Assembly: GCA_964523105.1 (NCBI GenBank)
Contig: CAZFZN010000018.1
Coordinates: forward strand, 62,001 to 126,000
Source of the DNA: V1-33 sp964523105
GTDB lineage: Bacteria; Verrucomicrobiota; Verrucomicrobiia; Verrucomicrobiales; V1-33
DNA: 64,000 nt
Direction of reading: 5' to 3'
The first letter of the stretch is position 1. Each line of letters starts with the position of its first letter. Position numbers and translations under genes: made by a program. Below are positions 44,170 through 52,830 of this stretch, piece by piece. The notes under the pieces were generated by a model that did no database searches, had not been told where the DNA came from, and worked only from the letters and a program-made list of their open reading frames with translations.

Positions 44170-44955
44170 ATGGACCTCGACGGACATTATCTCATCACGA
44201 AGACCGCCATTCAGGAAACCCGCGGAAAAATTTCCTTCTTTCCCGCGGCGGCGGATCTGGCCGCGGTGAACCGCGATATCGAGGACCTCGCCGGGGGCCA
44301 CTGGATGGACTCGGGACAGCGGCATCACTTCATGGCCATCAAAGGCGAGTCGCCGGAGAAGGCTTACAACGCTGCGATGGCATGGATCAAAATGCACGCC
44401 GAGGAGGCGGCGAGGATGTATCTCGGCGGCGTGGGACAGACGCTGGCGCAGGGGGCTTGTTCCGGCGTGGTTTCGACACCGTATGGAGCCGCCGTGAACT
44501 ATCCGCGTCAGGTGGCGGCCCAGGGCTCGGTCTTCAAGGGGCAGAAAACCGTGCCATTGGAATTTCCGGCCCGCAGCGGGGAATTCGGCACCATGCTCTG
44601 CACCGGCGCCCGTCCGCTGGGCACCGCGGCGCATGCCGTGGAGGACAGTTTCGCTCCGGACCACGTGCTGCGCGACGGCGGCAAAATCGTGGAGATCAAA
44701 GTCTATGAAGGCCAGGATCACAAAAAGCACGACAAGGAAGACCGCGAATGGGAGGCAGCCCGCGGCCGCTTTTCCGCCAAAGGACGCGCCGCGGTGGATG
44801 CGGTCATCGATCTGTTTTTTCTCGTCGATGCCGCGGTTCGTGCCAAACAAACGGTGCTGCTGGACTGGCCGGGCTTTGTGGACAAATGGTTCCAGCCCGC
44901 TTTCAAAGGAAAGAGCACTCCACTGACAGGTGTGATCCCCCGGCGGCGCCCGTAG
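44170..44955 (+). CDS. Zinc-dependent phospholipase C/nuclease-like protein, function unproven
   Basis: 261 residues, no obvious signal peptide. N-terminus DLDGHYLITKTAI and the later segment LGTAAHAVEDSFAPDHVLR resemble the His/Asp pattern of the zinc-dependent phospholipase C / P1 nuclease fold (H...D..H). Two further His in GQRHHFMAI. The rest is alpha-helical. Its TAG stop overlaps the GTG start of a LysM mini-gene (TAGTG), so the two are coupled. Family call tentative; the metal-site pattern is what I can see. Confidence 0.62.
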   Translation: MDLDGHYLITKTAIQETRGKISFFPAAADLAAVNRDIEDLAGGHWMDSGQRHHFMAIKGESPEKAYNAAMAWIKMHAEEAARMYLGGVGQTLAQGACSGVVSTPYGAAVNYPRQVAAQGSVFKGQKTVPLEFPARSGEFGTMLCTGARPLGTAAHAVEDSFAPDHVLRDGGKIVEIKVYEGQDHKKHDKEDREWEAARGRFSAKGRAAVDAVIDLFFLVDAAVRAKQTVLLDWPGFVDKWFQPAFKGKSTPLTGVIPRRRP

Positions 44956-45218
44956 TGAAAAAACCGGAGCAGTTCATCGCCGCCGGCCCGCAGCACCATC
45001 AGGTCAAGAGCGGGGAGTCGCTCTCCATCATTGCCGGGCACTACTACGGCGACGTGCTGCTCTGGCCGGTCATCCACGATGCCAATCGCGCCACGGTGAA
45101 GGATCCGAATTTCATCCAGCCCGGATGGATCCTCAATATTCCCGAGGCATCCTCCATTTCCGACGGCGACAAGCCCGGTCTCCGGGAGCGCGGCCTGCAC
45201 TGGCGGCGCGCGCATTGA
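44955..45218 (+). CDS. LysM-domain mini-protein
   Basis: 87 residues starting at the GTG at 44955 (overlaps the preceding stop). One LysM domain: HQVKSGESLSIIAGHYYGD, VIHDANRATVKDPNFIQPG, WILNIP. No signal peptide. LysM binds N-acetylglucosamine polymers, typically peptidoglycan. Such short LysM proteins can also be structural parts of phage-like baseplates. Followed by a convergent hairpin and speA. Confidence 0.85.
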   Translation: MKKPEQFIAAGPQHHQVKSGESLSIIAGHYYGDVLLWPVIHDANRATVKDPNFIQPGWILNIPEASSISDGDKPGLRERGLHWRRAH

Positions 45219-45241
45219 ACCCGGCCGGCGGCGGCCGGTTT
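45218..45241. terminator. Possible bidirectional terminator hairpin
   Basis: Between the convergent LysM and speA genes. Left arm 45218-45227 and right arm 45232-45241 pair at 9 of 10 positions (core CCGGCCG / CGGCCGG, four-base loop). Ends in TTT on the plus strand. Confidence 0.45.
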
Positions 45242-45255
45242 GGCACGGCGAACCC

Positions 45256-47205
45256 TCAGCCGTTGAAGTAGGTGTAACTCTTCAGGTTCCGGCGGTAATT
45301 GCGGTAGATGTTCTCCTTGGTTTCCTCGTCCAGCTTCCGGTTGGTCGGCGGTTCGTCTGTCAGCGCACGAAAACGCTTCAGCAAATCCCGCGGCGTGTAT
45401 TCGAGATAGGAAAGCACTTCGGCGGCGGTATCGCCTGGCAATTGCCGGCTGTAACTGATCTTGCCGTTCCGGATGCGAACGGAAACCACGCTGGTGTCGC
45501 CGAGCAGATTGTGCAGGTCGCCCAGCGTCTCCTGGTAGGCGCCGACCAGAAACACGCCCATCATGTAAGGCTCGTTGTTGCGCAGCGGGTGCAGCGGGAT
45601 GGTGGTCTTCTTGCCGGCGTCGTCCATGAAGCAGTTGAGCACACCCTCACAGTCGCAGGTCACGTCGGAGATGACCGCCTGGCGCGTCGGCTGTTCGTCG
45701 AGCCGGTGGATGGGAGCGACGGGAAAAAACTGATTGATGGCCCAGACGTCCGGCAGGCTCTGGAACATCGAAAAATTGCCGTAATAGAAGTCCGCGAGGC
45801 GGGTCTTGAGGCCCTTCAATTCCGTGCCCTCCTCCAGTCGCTCGGCCACTTTTGTCAGGACGTGCCAGTAAATCCGGTCGCCAAGGGCGCGCTCGCGAAG
45901 ACTGACGACGCCGGTGCGGAAAAGCGTCAGCAGTTCGTCGCGGTAGAAGATGATGTCCGTGTAGGTTTCCTGGGCGCTGAGCTTGTCGAGATTCTCCACC
46001 ACTTCCATCATGCTTCGCAGGGTGTCCGAAGCGCTGCGGGGCAGCTTGGGCAGCGGTTCGTCGCTGGCCATGCGGTTCACGTCGAGAATATTGAAAACGA
46101 GCACGCTGTAGTAGGCGACGATGGCGCGGCCGCTTTCCGTGACGAGGTCCGGATGGTCGATGCCCGCGTCGTCCATGATCTTCTGCACCGCTTCGACGAT
46201 GTCGGCGCAGTATTCGCGCATCGAGTAGTTCTTGCTGTTCTCGTCCGCCACGCGGCGGCCGGAATAATCCACGGCGAGGCCGCCGCCGAGATTGAGCAGG
46301 CCCATGGGCGCGCCCTCTTTGACGAGATTGGCATAAACGCGTGCGGCCTCCTGAGCCGCGAGGCGGATGGTGCTCACTTTCGGAATCTGCGAACCCTGGT
46401 GATAGTGCAGCATGCGCAGGCACTTCAGTTTTCCGGCATTCTTCAACTCATCGATGACACGAATCGTCTGGCTGAAGTTGAGCCCGAACGGACTGCGGTC
46501 GCCGGCGCTGTCCGCCCAGTGTCCGCTGCCTTTGGTGCTCAGTTTGATGCGCAGCCCGAGCGTCGGCTCCACGCCGAGCACCCTGCTGCGCTCCAGTACG
46601 AGGTTCAGCTCCGGCGGCATTTCCAGCACGATGACGACGTTCAGTCCCAGCTGCTTCGCCTGAAGCGCGAGGTCAATGAACTCCGCGTCCTTGTAGCCGT
46701 TGCAGATGAGCAGCGCCTCGCGGTCGTGCATGAAAGCCAGCGCCGCGAGCAGTTCCGGCTTGGAGCCGACCTCGAGTCCGTGGTGGTACTTGCGCCCGTA
46801 TTCACAAAGCTCGCGCACCACCTGCTGCTGCTGGTTCACCTTGATCGGATAGACTCCGCGGTACTTGCCTTTGTAGCCCTGATTGCGGATTTCCTCGCGG
46901 AATATTTCGTTCAGTTCCCTGATGCGCGCGTAGAGCAGGTCGGGGAAGCGGAAGAGCGCCGGCAGATGGAAGTCTTTGTTCTTCTTCATCAGCCCGCGGA
47001 TGATTTTCAGCAGGCTGACTTCCGCGAACACCCCGTCGTTCTCCAGCCGCACGGTGGTTTCGCCCTCCTTGTTGACGCTGAAAAATCCATGCCCCCAGGA
47101 CTCGATGCCGTAGAGTTCTTTCGAGTCGGCCACGCTCCATGCGTTGTCGGCGGGCGGGAGGGCGGCGCCGGGAGCGGCGGCGGAGGGCGCAGGGCGGCTG
47201 TGCAT
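45256..47205 (-). CDS. speA: Biosynthetic arginine decarboxylase
   Basis: 649 residues, the usual length of SpeA-type enzymes. PLP-binding Lys122 in VYPIKVNQQ, glycine-rich phosphate loop GLLNLGGGLAVDY, SPFGLNFS, and a C-terminal domain with NLLGDTSVV. Converts arginine to agmatine, the first step of the agmatine route to putrescine. It lies downstream of lysA on the same strand with 121 bases between. The first ~25 residues are Pro/Ala-rich and poorly conserved, so a slightly later start is possible. Confidence 0.95.
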   Translation of the reverse strand: MHSRPAPSAAAPGAALPPADNAWSVADSKELYGIESWGHGFFSVNKEGETTVRLENDGVFAEVSLLKIIRGLMKKNKDFHLPALFRFPDLLYARIRELNEIFREEIRNQGYKGKYRGVYPIKVNQQQQVVRELCEYGRKYHHGLEVGSKPELLAALAFMHDREALLICNGYKDAEFIDLALQAKQLGLNVVIVLEMPPELNLVLERSRVLGVEPTLGLRIKLSTKGSGHWADSAGDRSPFGLNFSQTIRVIDELKNAGKLKCLRMLHYHQGSQIPKVSTIRLAAQEAARVYANLVKEGAPMGLLNLGGGLAVDYSGRRVADENSKNYSMREYCADIVEAVQKIMDDAGIDHPDLVTESGRAIVAYYSVLVFNILDVNRMASDEPLPKLPRSASDTLRSMMEVVENLDKLSAQETYTDIIFYRDELLTLFRTGVVSLRERALGDRIYWHVLTKVAERLEEGTELKGLKTRLADFYYGNFSMFQSLPDVWAINQFFPVAPIHRLDEQPTRQAVISDVTCDCEGVLNCFMDDAGKKTTIPLHPLRNNEPYMMGVFLVGAYQETLGDLHNLLGDTSVVSVRIRNGKISYSRQLPGDTAAEVLSYLEYTPRDLLKRFRALTDEPPTNRKLDEETKENIYRNYRRNLKSYTYFNG

Positions 47206-47326
47206 TCCTGGAGTTCTTGAGTGTTGGCGGAGGAGGGTTGAGGCGCGCGAGAATAAACGGTTTTCCCCGCGCTGCGTGGGAAATTTTGACCCCGGGAAAG
47301 ATTTTTCGGCTTCGCGGCGGAGGCTC

Positions 47327-48604
47327 TCAGCGCAGCGGTTCGTCCGTCTCCGCCTTGAGAATGTCCTCGACAGTTTCGCGGCGCGAGATCTGCGTCACGG
47401 AACCGTCCTCCTCCAGCCAGAGCTGCGGCGCGCGGCCGATGGAGTTGTAGTTACTGCTCATGGCATAACCGTAAGCGCCGGCGTCGTGAATGAGCAGCAG
47501 TTCGCCGGCGGAGAGTCGCGGCAGCGGGCGCGGCTGAATGAGTTCCGCCTCGTCGCGGGTGAAGACGTCGCCGCTTTCGCAAAGCGGGCCGGCGATCACC
47601 ACGGGCTCGGTGTCCGTGTCGTCCTCGCGGCCGGCGACGCTGATGCGGTGCCAGCTTCCATACATCGCCGGGCGTACGAGGTCCACGAATCCGGCATCCA
47701 CCATGGCAAAGGCCGCCCCGCTGCCCTTTTCGTTGTCCCGCGTGTGCTTCACATCCGTGACGCGCGTCACCAGCACGCAGGCCGGTGCGACGTAGTAGCG
47801 GCCCGGCTCGATTTCGAGCCGCAGCGTCCGTCCCGCGGCGCGGCTGATCTGCTCCTGCGCCCCGGCGAAGAGCGCGCGCAGGCGGTCGAGCGGCGGTTTT
47901 ACCGATGGATCGCGATAACTGTGAGGCAGCCCGCCGCCGAGACTCACCGCCTCCAGCGCGGGACACAGCGGGATCAGTTCCGCGAAGACGTCCGCGAGAC
48001 GCGAGAGATTGTCCACCAGCTCATCGAATTGCGGTCCGCTGCCAATGTGCGCGTGCAGCATGGCCACGTTCATGCCGGCTTCCGCCACCGCGGCGAGCAC
48101 CGGATCGAGATCATCGTGCCAGATGCCGTGCTTGCTGCTCGGTCCGCCGGTGTCGCAGGCATTCACATGCCCATGGCCGAACCCTGGATTCACCCGCAGC
48201 GACACCTTGCCGCGATAGCCCGCGGCCGCGAGTTCGTGCACCATGCCCGGCGAACCCACGTTCGGCAGAATGCCATTTTCCAGCACCACGGACAGCGCGT
48301 TGTCCCGAAACACATCCGCCGTGTAGCAGATCACCGGCGGATTCATCCCCGGCGCATGGCCCGCGTGCAGCGCCCGCAGCACTTCATTGCCGGACACGGC
48401 ATCGATCCAAATCCCCGCGCGCTGCATTTCCTGCAGCACCCTCGTCGCCGGGCACGCCTTCATGGCAAAGCGCGGCTGAATGTCCGGGCCGTCCGTGATG
48501 GATTTGATCTCCCCGATGCGGCGGCGGATAAGGCCGGCATCATAGAGCCAAAACGGCGTGCCGCAGCGCGCAGCGAGTGCTTGAAGGCGATCGGGGGAAA
48601 TCAT
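47327..48604 (-). CDS. lysA: Diaminopimelate decarboxylase-type enzyme (fold III PLP decarboxylase)
   Basis: 425 residues. PLP Lys49 in RFAMKACP, HIGSG, SLGGGLPHSY, EPGRYYVA, and the active-site CESGDVF and AYGYAMSSNYN segments. Family architecture fits LysA or the related carboxynorspermidine/ornithine decarboxylases. The CESGD and SSNYN motifs support DAP decarboxylase: meso-diaminopimelate to lysine. Adjacent to speA, so a polyamine role remains possible. Confidence 0.88.
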   Translation of the reverse strand: MISPDRLQALAARCGTPFWLYDAGLIRRRIGEIKSITDGPDIQPRFAMKACPATRVLQEMQRAGIWIDAVSGNEVLRALHAGHAPGMNPPVICYTADVFRDNALSVVLENGILPNVGSPGMVHELAAAGYRGKVSLRVNPGFGHGHVNACDTGGPSSKHGIWHDDLDPVLAAVAEAGMNVAMLHAHIGSGPQFDELVDNLSRLADVFAELIPLCPALEAVSLGGGLPHSYRDPSVKPPLDRLRALFAGAQEQISRAAGRTLRLEIEPGRYYVAPACVLVTRVTDVKHTRDNEKGSGAAFAMVDAGFVDLVRPAMYGSWHRISVAGREDDTDTEPVVIAGPLCESGDVFTRDEAELIQPRPLPRLSAGELLLIHDAGAYGYAMSSNYNSIGRAPQLWLEEDGSVTQISRRETVEDILKAETDEPLR

Positions 48605-49241
48605 GGGTGAAATGGAAGGGCGCGAGGAATGCGGGTGATCCGCCGCGAATCAAGGTGGAACATCCAGGCCGCTCCAGGCCGCCCCGTCGATCACCGCGAG
48701 CGACCTGGGGGAGTGGAGAAGGCCCGCACCTGAATCGACAGCGCGTAGCTTGCGGGACACCCGGGCATTTACTGACAAGGGCGCAGCTTTGGCTGCAATT
48801 GGGGAAAATCACTGCCATCGCTTGTTCTATTGAAGGTTCGGCCCGGAAGGCCGGCAGATGGCAAGCGGTGATGGAGCGAAGCGAAACCCCCGATAACAAC
48901 TCCAGCCTCGCAGGAATCTACATGTTACCGGAATCTACATGTTACCTGCGGAATCTACATGTTTCCTGCGGAATCTACATGTTTCCTGGGAACTTGCAAA
49001 GAAAGGCGGTTGACTTCCCCCCCCTCCCCGCCGTCATGGCCCTCCCGCTCCCAGCGTTCCACCCGCCCCGTCTTTCACCCTCAACGCCTTATGCCCCGCC
49101 CACGCCCGTTTCCCTACACCGGCTGCCAAAATTTACATGTTACCTGGGAACTTGCAAAGAAAGGCGGTTGACTTTCCTCCTCCCCGCCGTCATAGCCCTC
49201 CAGCTCCCAGAGTCCCGTCCATCGCGCATTATCAACGCCTT
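48605..49241. other. 637-base region upstream of the RAYT gene
   Basis: No gene seen before 49091. Contains a 20-bp tandem repeat (48913-48989) and a ~150-bp direct duplication (copies ~48971-49127 and ~49128-49279) whose first copy includes an aborted start of the transposase (ATG at 49091, PRPRPFPYTG). Confidence 0.7.
48913..48989 (+). repeat. 20-bp tandem repeat, about four units
   Basis: Units begin at 48913 (17 bp), 48930, 48950 and 48970: core GGAATCTACATGTTACCTGC with T/A variation (TTTCC or TTACC). A fifth, diverged unit stands at 49128-49145. Confidence 0.85.
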
Positions 49242-49279
49242 ATGCCACGACCCCGTCCCTTTCCCTACACCGGCTCCCA
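48971..49279 (+). repeat. ~150-bp direct duplication of the RAYT 5' region
   Basis: Copy A ~48971-49127 and copy B ~49128-49279 share the ACATGTT(T/A)CCTGGGAAC block, AAAGGCGGTTGAC, CCGCCGTCAT and the sequence around ATGCC(C/A)CG. Offset is 151-158 bases. Copy B is the functional start; copy A ends after a few codons. Confidence 0.75.
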
Positions 49280-50339
49280 GACCGGCGTGTTCCATGTCGT
49301 CTCGCGTGTCGCGGGTCGCGAATTCGCCCTCGGCGACGAGGAGAAAGAATTCTTCACCCGCACGCTCCACGCCTACGCGCGGCTGCTCGGCATCGAAGTC
49401 CTCACGCACTGCACCATGAGCAACCACTTCCACCTGCTCCTGCGCGTGCCGCCCCCGCCGGATGCCGGCACCGCCGGACCGACGCTCGACGAACTCCTCA
49501 CCCGTCTCGAAGCCGCCGTCGGCGCGGAGCAAATGCGGCAGATTCGCAAGAACCTCGACCTCTGGCAGCAAAACGGCGCGCACGATCTCATCGAAGCCTG
49601 GCGCCAGCGGCAGGCCGACGCCATGTATTCGCTCAGCGAATACATGAAGCGAGTGAAGCAGCGGTTCACCCGCTGGTATAACAAACGCACCGGCCGCGTC
49701 GGCATCTTCTGGGAAGACCGCTACCGCAGCACCATCGTTCAAGACGAACACACCGCGCTGCGCATGATGGCGACCTACATCGACCTCAACCCTGTGCGCG
49801 CCGGCCTAACCGACGACCCCGGCAACTACCGCTGGAGCGGCTACGCGGAGGCCATGTCCGGAAAAGTGGAGGCGCTGGAAGGTCTCGCGCGCGTCACCGG
49901 GCGCACGGCGGAGCGGGTGCATGGGCGGGCGATTCCAGAGAAGTCAAGGACGTGCGGGAGCACGTCCCTACCGATTTTAGAAACGGCCCCACAGCGCAAA
50001 CGCCGTCACCTCACGGCGCTGGTGCACTACCGCCAAATGCTCGGCCTCGCCGGACGGCCGCGCACACGTCAGGATGGAAAACTCATCCGCCGCGGCGTCA
50101 GTGCGAAAGTGCAGGCGCGTCTGGAAAAGGAAACCGGCGTCCGTCGCGAGCAACTGCTGCAGCGCATGAGACACTTCACACAAGGCGTCATCTTCGGCAG
50201 CCGCGAATTCATCAACGAATGGTTCTCACGAAACCGAAGCGTCGTGGCCGGAGCCAGCCGCGAGCACCGCCAGACCGGCGCACGACCGTTGGGCCGCTCG
50301 TGGAAAGGCCTCTACAGCCTGCGGCAGTTGCGGCAGTGA
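49242..50339 (+). CDS. REP-associated tyrosine transposase (RAYT), Y1_Tnp domain
   Basis: 365 residues from the ATG at 49242 (start fixed by the PRPRPFPYTG N-terminus; earlier in-frame codons are duplicated upstream DNA). HUH motif MSNHFHLLLRVP (His62, His64), catalytic Tyr179 in ATYIDLNPVRA, plus SEYMKRVKQRFTRWYN and FWEDRYRS, all family hallmarks. RAYTs are single-copy domesticated relatives of IS200/IS605 transposases that cut REP hairpins carrying a GTAG-type foot. No terminal inverted repeats, so it is not a conventional IS. The C-terminal ~115 residues extend beyond the core domain. A REP hairpin lies in its own coding sequence (49948-49971). Confidence 0.95.
   Translation: MPRPRPFPYTGSQTGVFHVVSRVAGREFALGDEEKEFFTRTLHAYARLLGIEVLTHCTMSNHFHLLLRVPPPPDAGTAGPTLDELLTRLEAAVGAEQMRQIRKNLDLWQQNGAHDLIEAWRQRQADAMYSLSEYMKRVKQRFTRWYNKRTGRVGIFWEDRYRSTIVQDEHTALRMMATYIDLNPVRAGLTDDPGNYRWSGYAEAMSGKVEALEGLARVTGRTAERVHGRAIPEKSRTCGSTSLPILETAPQRKRRHLTALVHYRQMLGLAGRPRTRQDGKLIRRGVSAKVQARLEKETGVRREQLLQRMRHFTQGVIFGSREFINEWFSRNRSVVAGASREHRQTGARPLGRSWKGLYSLRQLRQ
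49948..49971 (-). repeat. REP hairpin within the RAYT gene
   Basis: On the minus strand: foot GTAG, then a perfect 8-bp stem (GGACGTGC/GCACGTCC, plus-strand arms 49948-49955 and 49960-49967) with a four-base loop. Read in frame as about eight residues (RTCGSTSL). Confidence 0.75.
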
Positions 50340-50663
50340 ACCTGAAAGCGGGAATGATGGGGAAGTGGGACAGCTTTTCCGTCAGGGTAAGCCGCCTGCG
50401 CGGCGTTCACTATTCAGGACAGTCCGCAAAATGCGGGTGAGCCGGAGGCAAGACCCGCGCCACTTTACTTTCATCGCCTGGTTCAGGATGAACCCAGCGA
50501 GGCGTGCCATCACTGGAGGGAAACAGCGCTTTGGCAGATCGAAGAACCGCCGCTGCACGTGCGACCGACCGGCTCTGGCGTGAAGCCTCCCGGTAACGGG
50601 TGAAGCCTCCGGTGACGGCGAACTGCGAAGCACCGCGTCGAACTGCGGAATCCGCAGGGCGGG
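50340..50663. other. 324-base intergenic region
   Basis: Between the RAYT gene and the 3' end of the ABC permease. Two near copies of GTGAAGCCTCC stand 20 bases apart (50580 and 50600). No gene, clear hairpin or terminator seen. Confidence 0.5.
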
Positions 50664-51665
50664 TCAAAGATCCCGCCGTTTCAGCAACCATCCGGCGAGG
50701 GTCATGATAAGGGCGGCGAAGGCGAGGGAGGAAATCCAAATCGGCTGGAAGCCGGCGCGCGGCTTGGGTTTCGTCTCCGGGGTTTCGGAAGTGGCGGCGA
50801 TGACGTCGGCGGCGACGGCACTGAGGCCGGAGTCGCCGATGCGGATGCGGCGGAAAAGAGCGCGGTAGTTGTAGCGGGGCCGGGGCTGCGGGCAGGCTTC
50901 GCGTTCCAGCCATGTCATGGAATCGCGGGAGCGCGGGAGGACCATGGCGGCTTCGCGCACGGCGCTGCCGATGAGGATTTCGTTCCATCCGCTGCCGGAG
51001 GTTTCGCCGTTGGCGGTGCCGGCGGGGTCGGGTGCGGGAGGCTCGATGGTGTCCTGGAGCGCCCAGACTGAGCCGGCGAAGAGCACGGCCACGAGCAGGG
51101 CGGCGGTGGCGGAGCGGGTGACGACTCCCATGAGCATGGCGACGGCCTGGAGCGGGATGAAGAGGAGAGCTGCGAGCGGAACGGCGAGCCAGAGTTCATG
51201 AATCCACACGCCCATGTGCCAGCGCACGGTAAGCCAAAGCCCCGCCGTGACCACGACGGTGTGAAACAGAAGGTATCCGAGCGAGCCGAGAAACCGGCCG
51301 CCGAGGATGAGGCTGCGGCGGCGCGCGCGGGGCACGAGCAGGGCTGCGCTGCCGGGCTCCAGGGTATCCGGCAGGACGGCGGACGTGGCGAAGAGTGCGA
51401 GGATGACCGCTCCGCCGGCGACCCACCAGCGCATGACGCGTGCGACGATCCAGCAGTGCATGGTGTGCACCCAGGGAGTGCCCTCGCGCAGCCAGAGGTT
51501 GTCGGTGGACTTGAGCCCGAAGGCGAAGGACCAGCCTTTGTCGTGGAAGGCGACACTGGCATAGGCGAGGACTACGAGCACGTTGAGCCAGAAGTGGAGC
51601 CAGAAGAGCCGGCGCCGGCGCAGCATGATGAAAGTATCGCGTGTCAGAGCGAGCAGCGTTCTCAT
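50664..51665 (-). CDS. ABC-2 type transporter permease
   Basis: 333 residues, about six transmembrane segments (for example FWLHFWLNVLVVLAYA, VILALFATSAVL, VVVTAGLWLTV, LLVAVLFAGSVWAL and the C-terminal SLAFAALIMTLAGWLL). A large soluble loop (~210-300) separates TM5 and TM6. Its start overlaps the ATPase stop by four bases (ATGA, 51662-51665), so subunits are made in step. Cargo unknown; this class exports lipids, polysaccharides, antibiotics or serves gliding motility. Confidence 0.88.
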   Translation of the reverse strand: MRTLLALTRDTFIMLRRRRLFWLHFWLNVLVVLAYASVAFHDKGWSFAFGLKSTDNLWLREGTPWVHTMHCWIVARVMRWWVAGGAVILALFATSAVLPDTLEPGSAALLVPRARRRSLILGGRFLGSLGYLLFHTVVVTAGLWLTVRWHMGVWIHELWLAVPLAALLFIPLQAVAMLMGVVTRSATAALLVAVLFAGSVWALQDTIEPPAPDPAGTANGETSGSGWNEILIGSAVREAAMVLPRSRDSMTWLEREACPQPRPRYNYRALFRRIRIGDSGLSAVAADVIAATSETPETKPKPRAGFQPIWISSLAFAALIMTLAGWLLKRRDL

Positions 51666-52606
51666 GCGGCGCCTCCTGTCTGACTGCGGCCGGCGCGGAG
51701 GGCTTCGAGGAAGAGTTCCTCAAGCGACTGCCGCGCGGGCGCGACGCTGATGATGAGCCAGCCGCGCTCGCGCACGGCGTCCACCACCGGCTGGATGAGG
51801 TGCGGGCGCCGCGTGGGGATGTTCACCTCCGTCGCGCCGGCTTCGTATTTCATCACTCCTCCGAGCTGCTCCACCAGCATGCGCAGCACGGCATCGTGCG
51901 TCACATCGCCCTCGATGCACATTTCATAGCGCATGCTCTCCGCGGTGAGTTCCTCCATGGTGCCCTGACGCACGACGCGGCCGCGGCTCAGGATGGCCAC
52001 GCTGTCGCAGAGCGATTCCAGCTCACCGAGCACGTGGCTGTTGATGAAGATGGTCTTCCCGCGCTCTTTGAGCTGGAGAATGATGTCGCGCATTTCCTTC
52101 CGGCCGATGGGGTCCACGCCGTCGGTCGGTTCATCGAGAAAGATGAGTTCCGGGTCGCCCATGAGCGTATAGGCGAGCCCGAGGCGCTGGCGCATGCCCT
52201 TGCTGTAAACGGAGGGCCGGTCGCGCCGCCATGCCTGGAGGCCGGTGAGCAGAAGCATTTCGTCCACGCGGCGCCGGCGTTCGCCGGACGGCACACCGTG
52301 GAGCCGGGCGGCGAAATCGAGCATGCCCTCCGCGCTGAGGTGGTGCGGCCATGCGGGATTTTCGGGCAGGAATCCGGTGCGCCGCAGCGCCCGGCGGTTG
52401 CCGAGAGGCAGGCCGAGCAGGGTGCCGCGACTTTCGTCCGCCCGGATGAGCGTCATGAGCACCTTGAGCAGCGTGCTCTTGCCGGCCCCGTTCGGTCCCA
52501 GCAGGCCAAAGACGGTGCCCGCCTCGACCGACATGGCCAGGCTGTCCAGTGCCACTACCCCGTTGGGGTAGATTTTGGTCACAGACTGGAGGTCCAGGGC
52601 CGGCAT
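51662..52606 (-). CDS. ABC transporter ATP-binding protein
   Basis: 314 residues from the ATG at 52606 (PALDLQSVTKIYPNG is the normal start). Walker A GPNGAGKST, Q-loop LPENPAWP (Q replaced by P-E context), signature YSKGMRQRLGLA, Walker B LIFLDEPTDGVDP, switch His in NSHVLGE. The signature has SKG where SGG is usual, a common variant in CcmA-type transporters. C-terminal ~90 residues are a regulatory extension. Pairs with the permease downstream. Confidence 0.93.
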   Translation of the reverse strand: MPALDLQSVTKIYPNGVVALDSLAMSVEAGTVFGLLGPNGAGKSTLLKVLMTLIRADESRGTLLGLPLGNRRALRRTGFLPENPAWPHHLSAEGMLDFAARLHGVPSGERRRRVDEMLLLTGLQAWRRDRPSVYSKGMRQRLGLAYTLMGDPELIFLDEPTDGVDPIGRKEMRDIILQLKERGKTIFINSHVLGELESLCDSVAILSRGRVVRQGTMEELTAESMRYEMCIEGDVTHDAVLRMLVEQLGGVMKYEAGATEVNIPTRRPHLIQPVVDAVRERGWLIISVAPARQSLEELFLEALRAGRSQTGGAA

Positions 52607-52787
52607 GATCGGGATGAGCAGGGGAAATTCGCGCCATCCTGCCGTTTTGGCACCAGGCGTCAAGCTTTGCGCAGCTTTCGTGCCGCCTTCCGGTCCGGAG
52701 TGTGGCGGACGGGCGGGGCGCGGGAATTTTCACGGGAAAAAGCTGGCCAATTTAGTTCGGGTCCCTTAAATTCCGGGACTTGAATCG

Positions 52788-52813
52788 GCAGTTGCCCCAG
52801 GCGCGGCAACTGC
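52788..52813 (+). promoter_or_regulatory. Hairpin in the leader of the exbB-like gene
   Basis: Perfect 9-bp inverted repeat (52788-52796 with 52805-52813, eight-base loop), ending 17 bases before the ATG at 52831. It could regulate translation or be a REP relic; it lacks a GTAG foot. Confidence 0.45.
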
Positions 52814-52830
52814 TTTACGATTTACGCCAC

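Noticed and set aside
49242..50339. Conventional insertion sequence
   Set aside because: Transposase is of the RAYT type; no terminal inverted repeats or target-site duplication around it.
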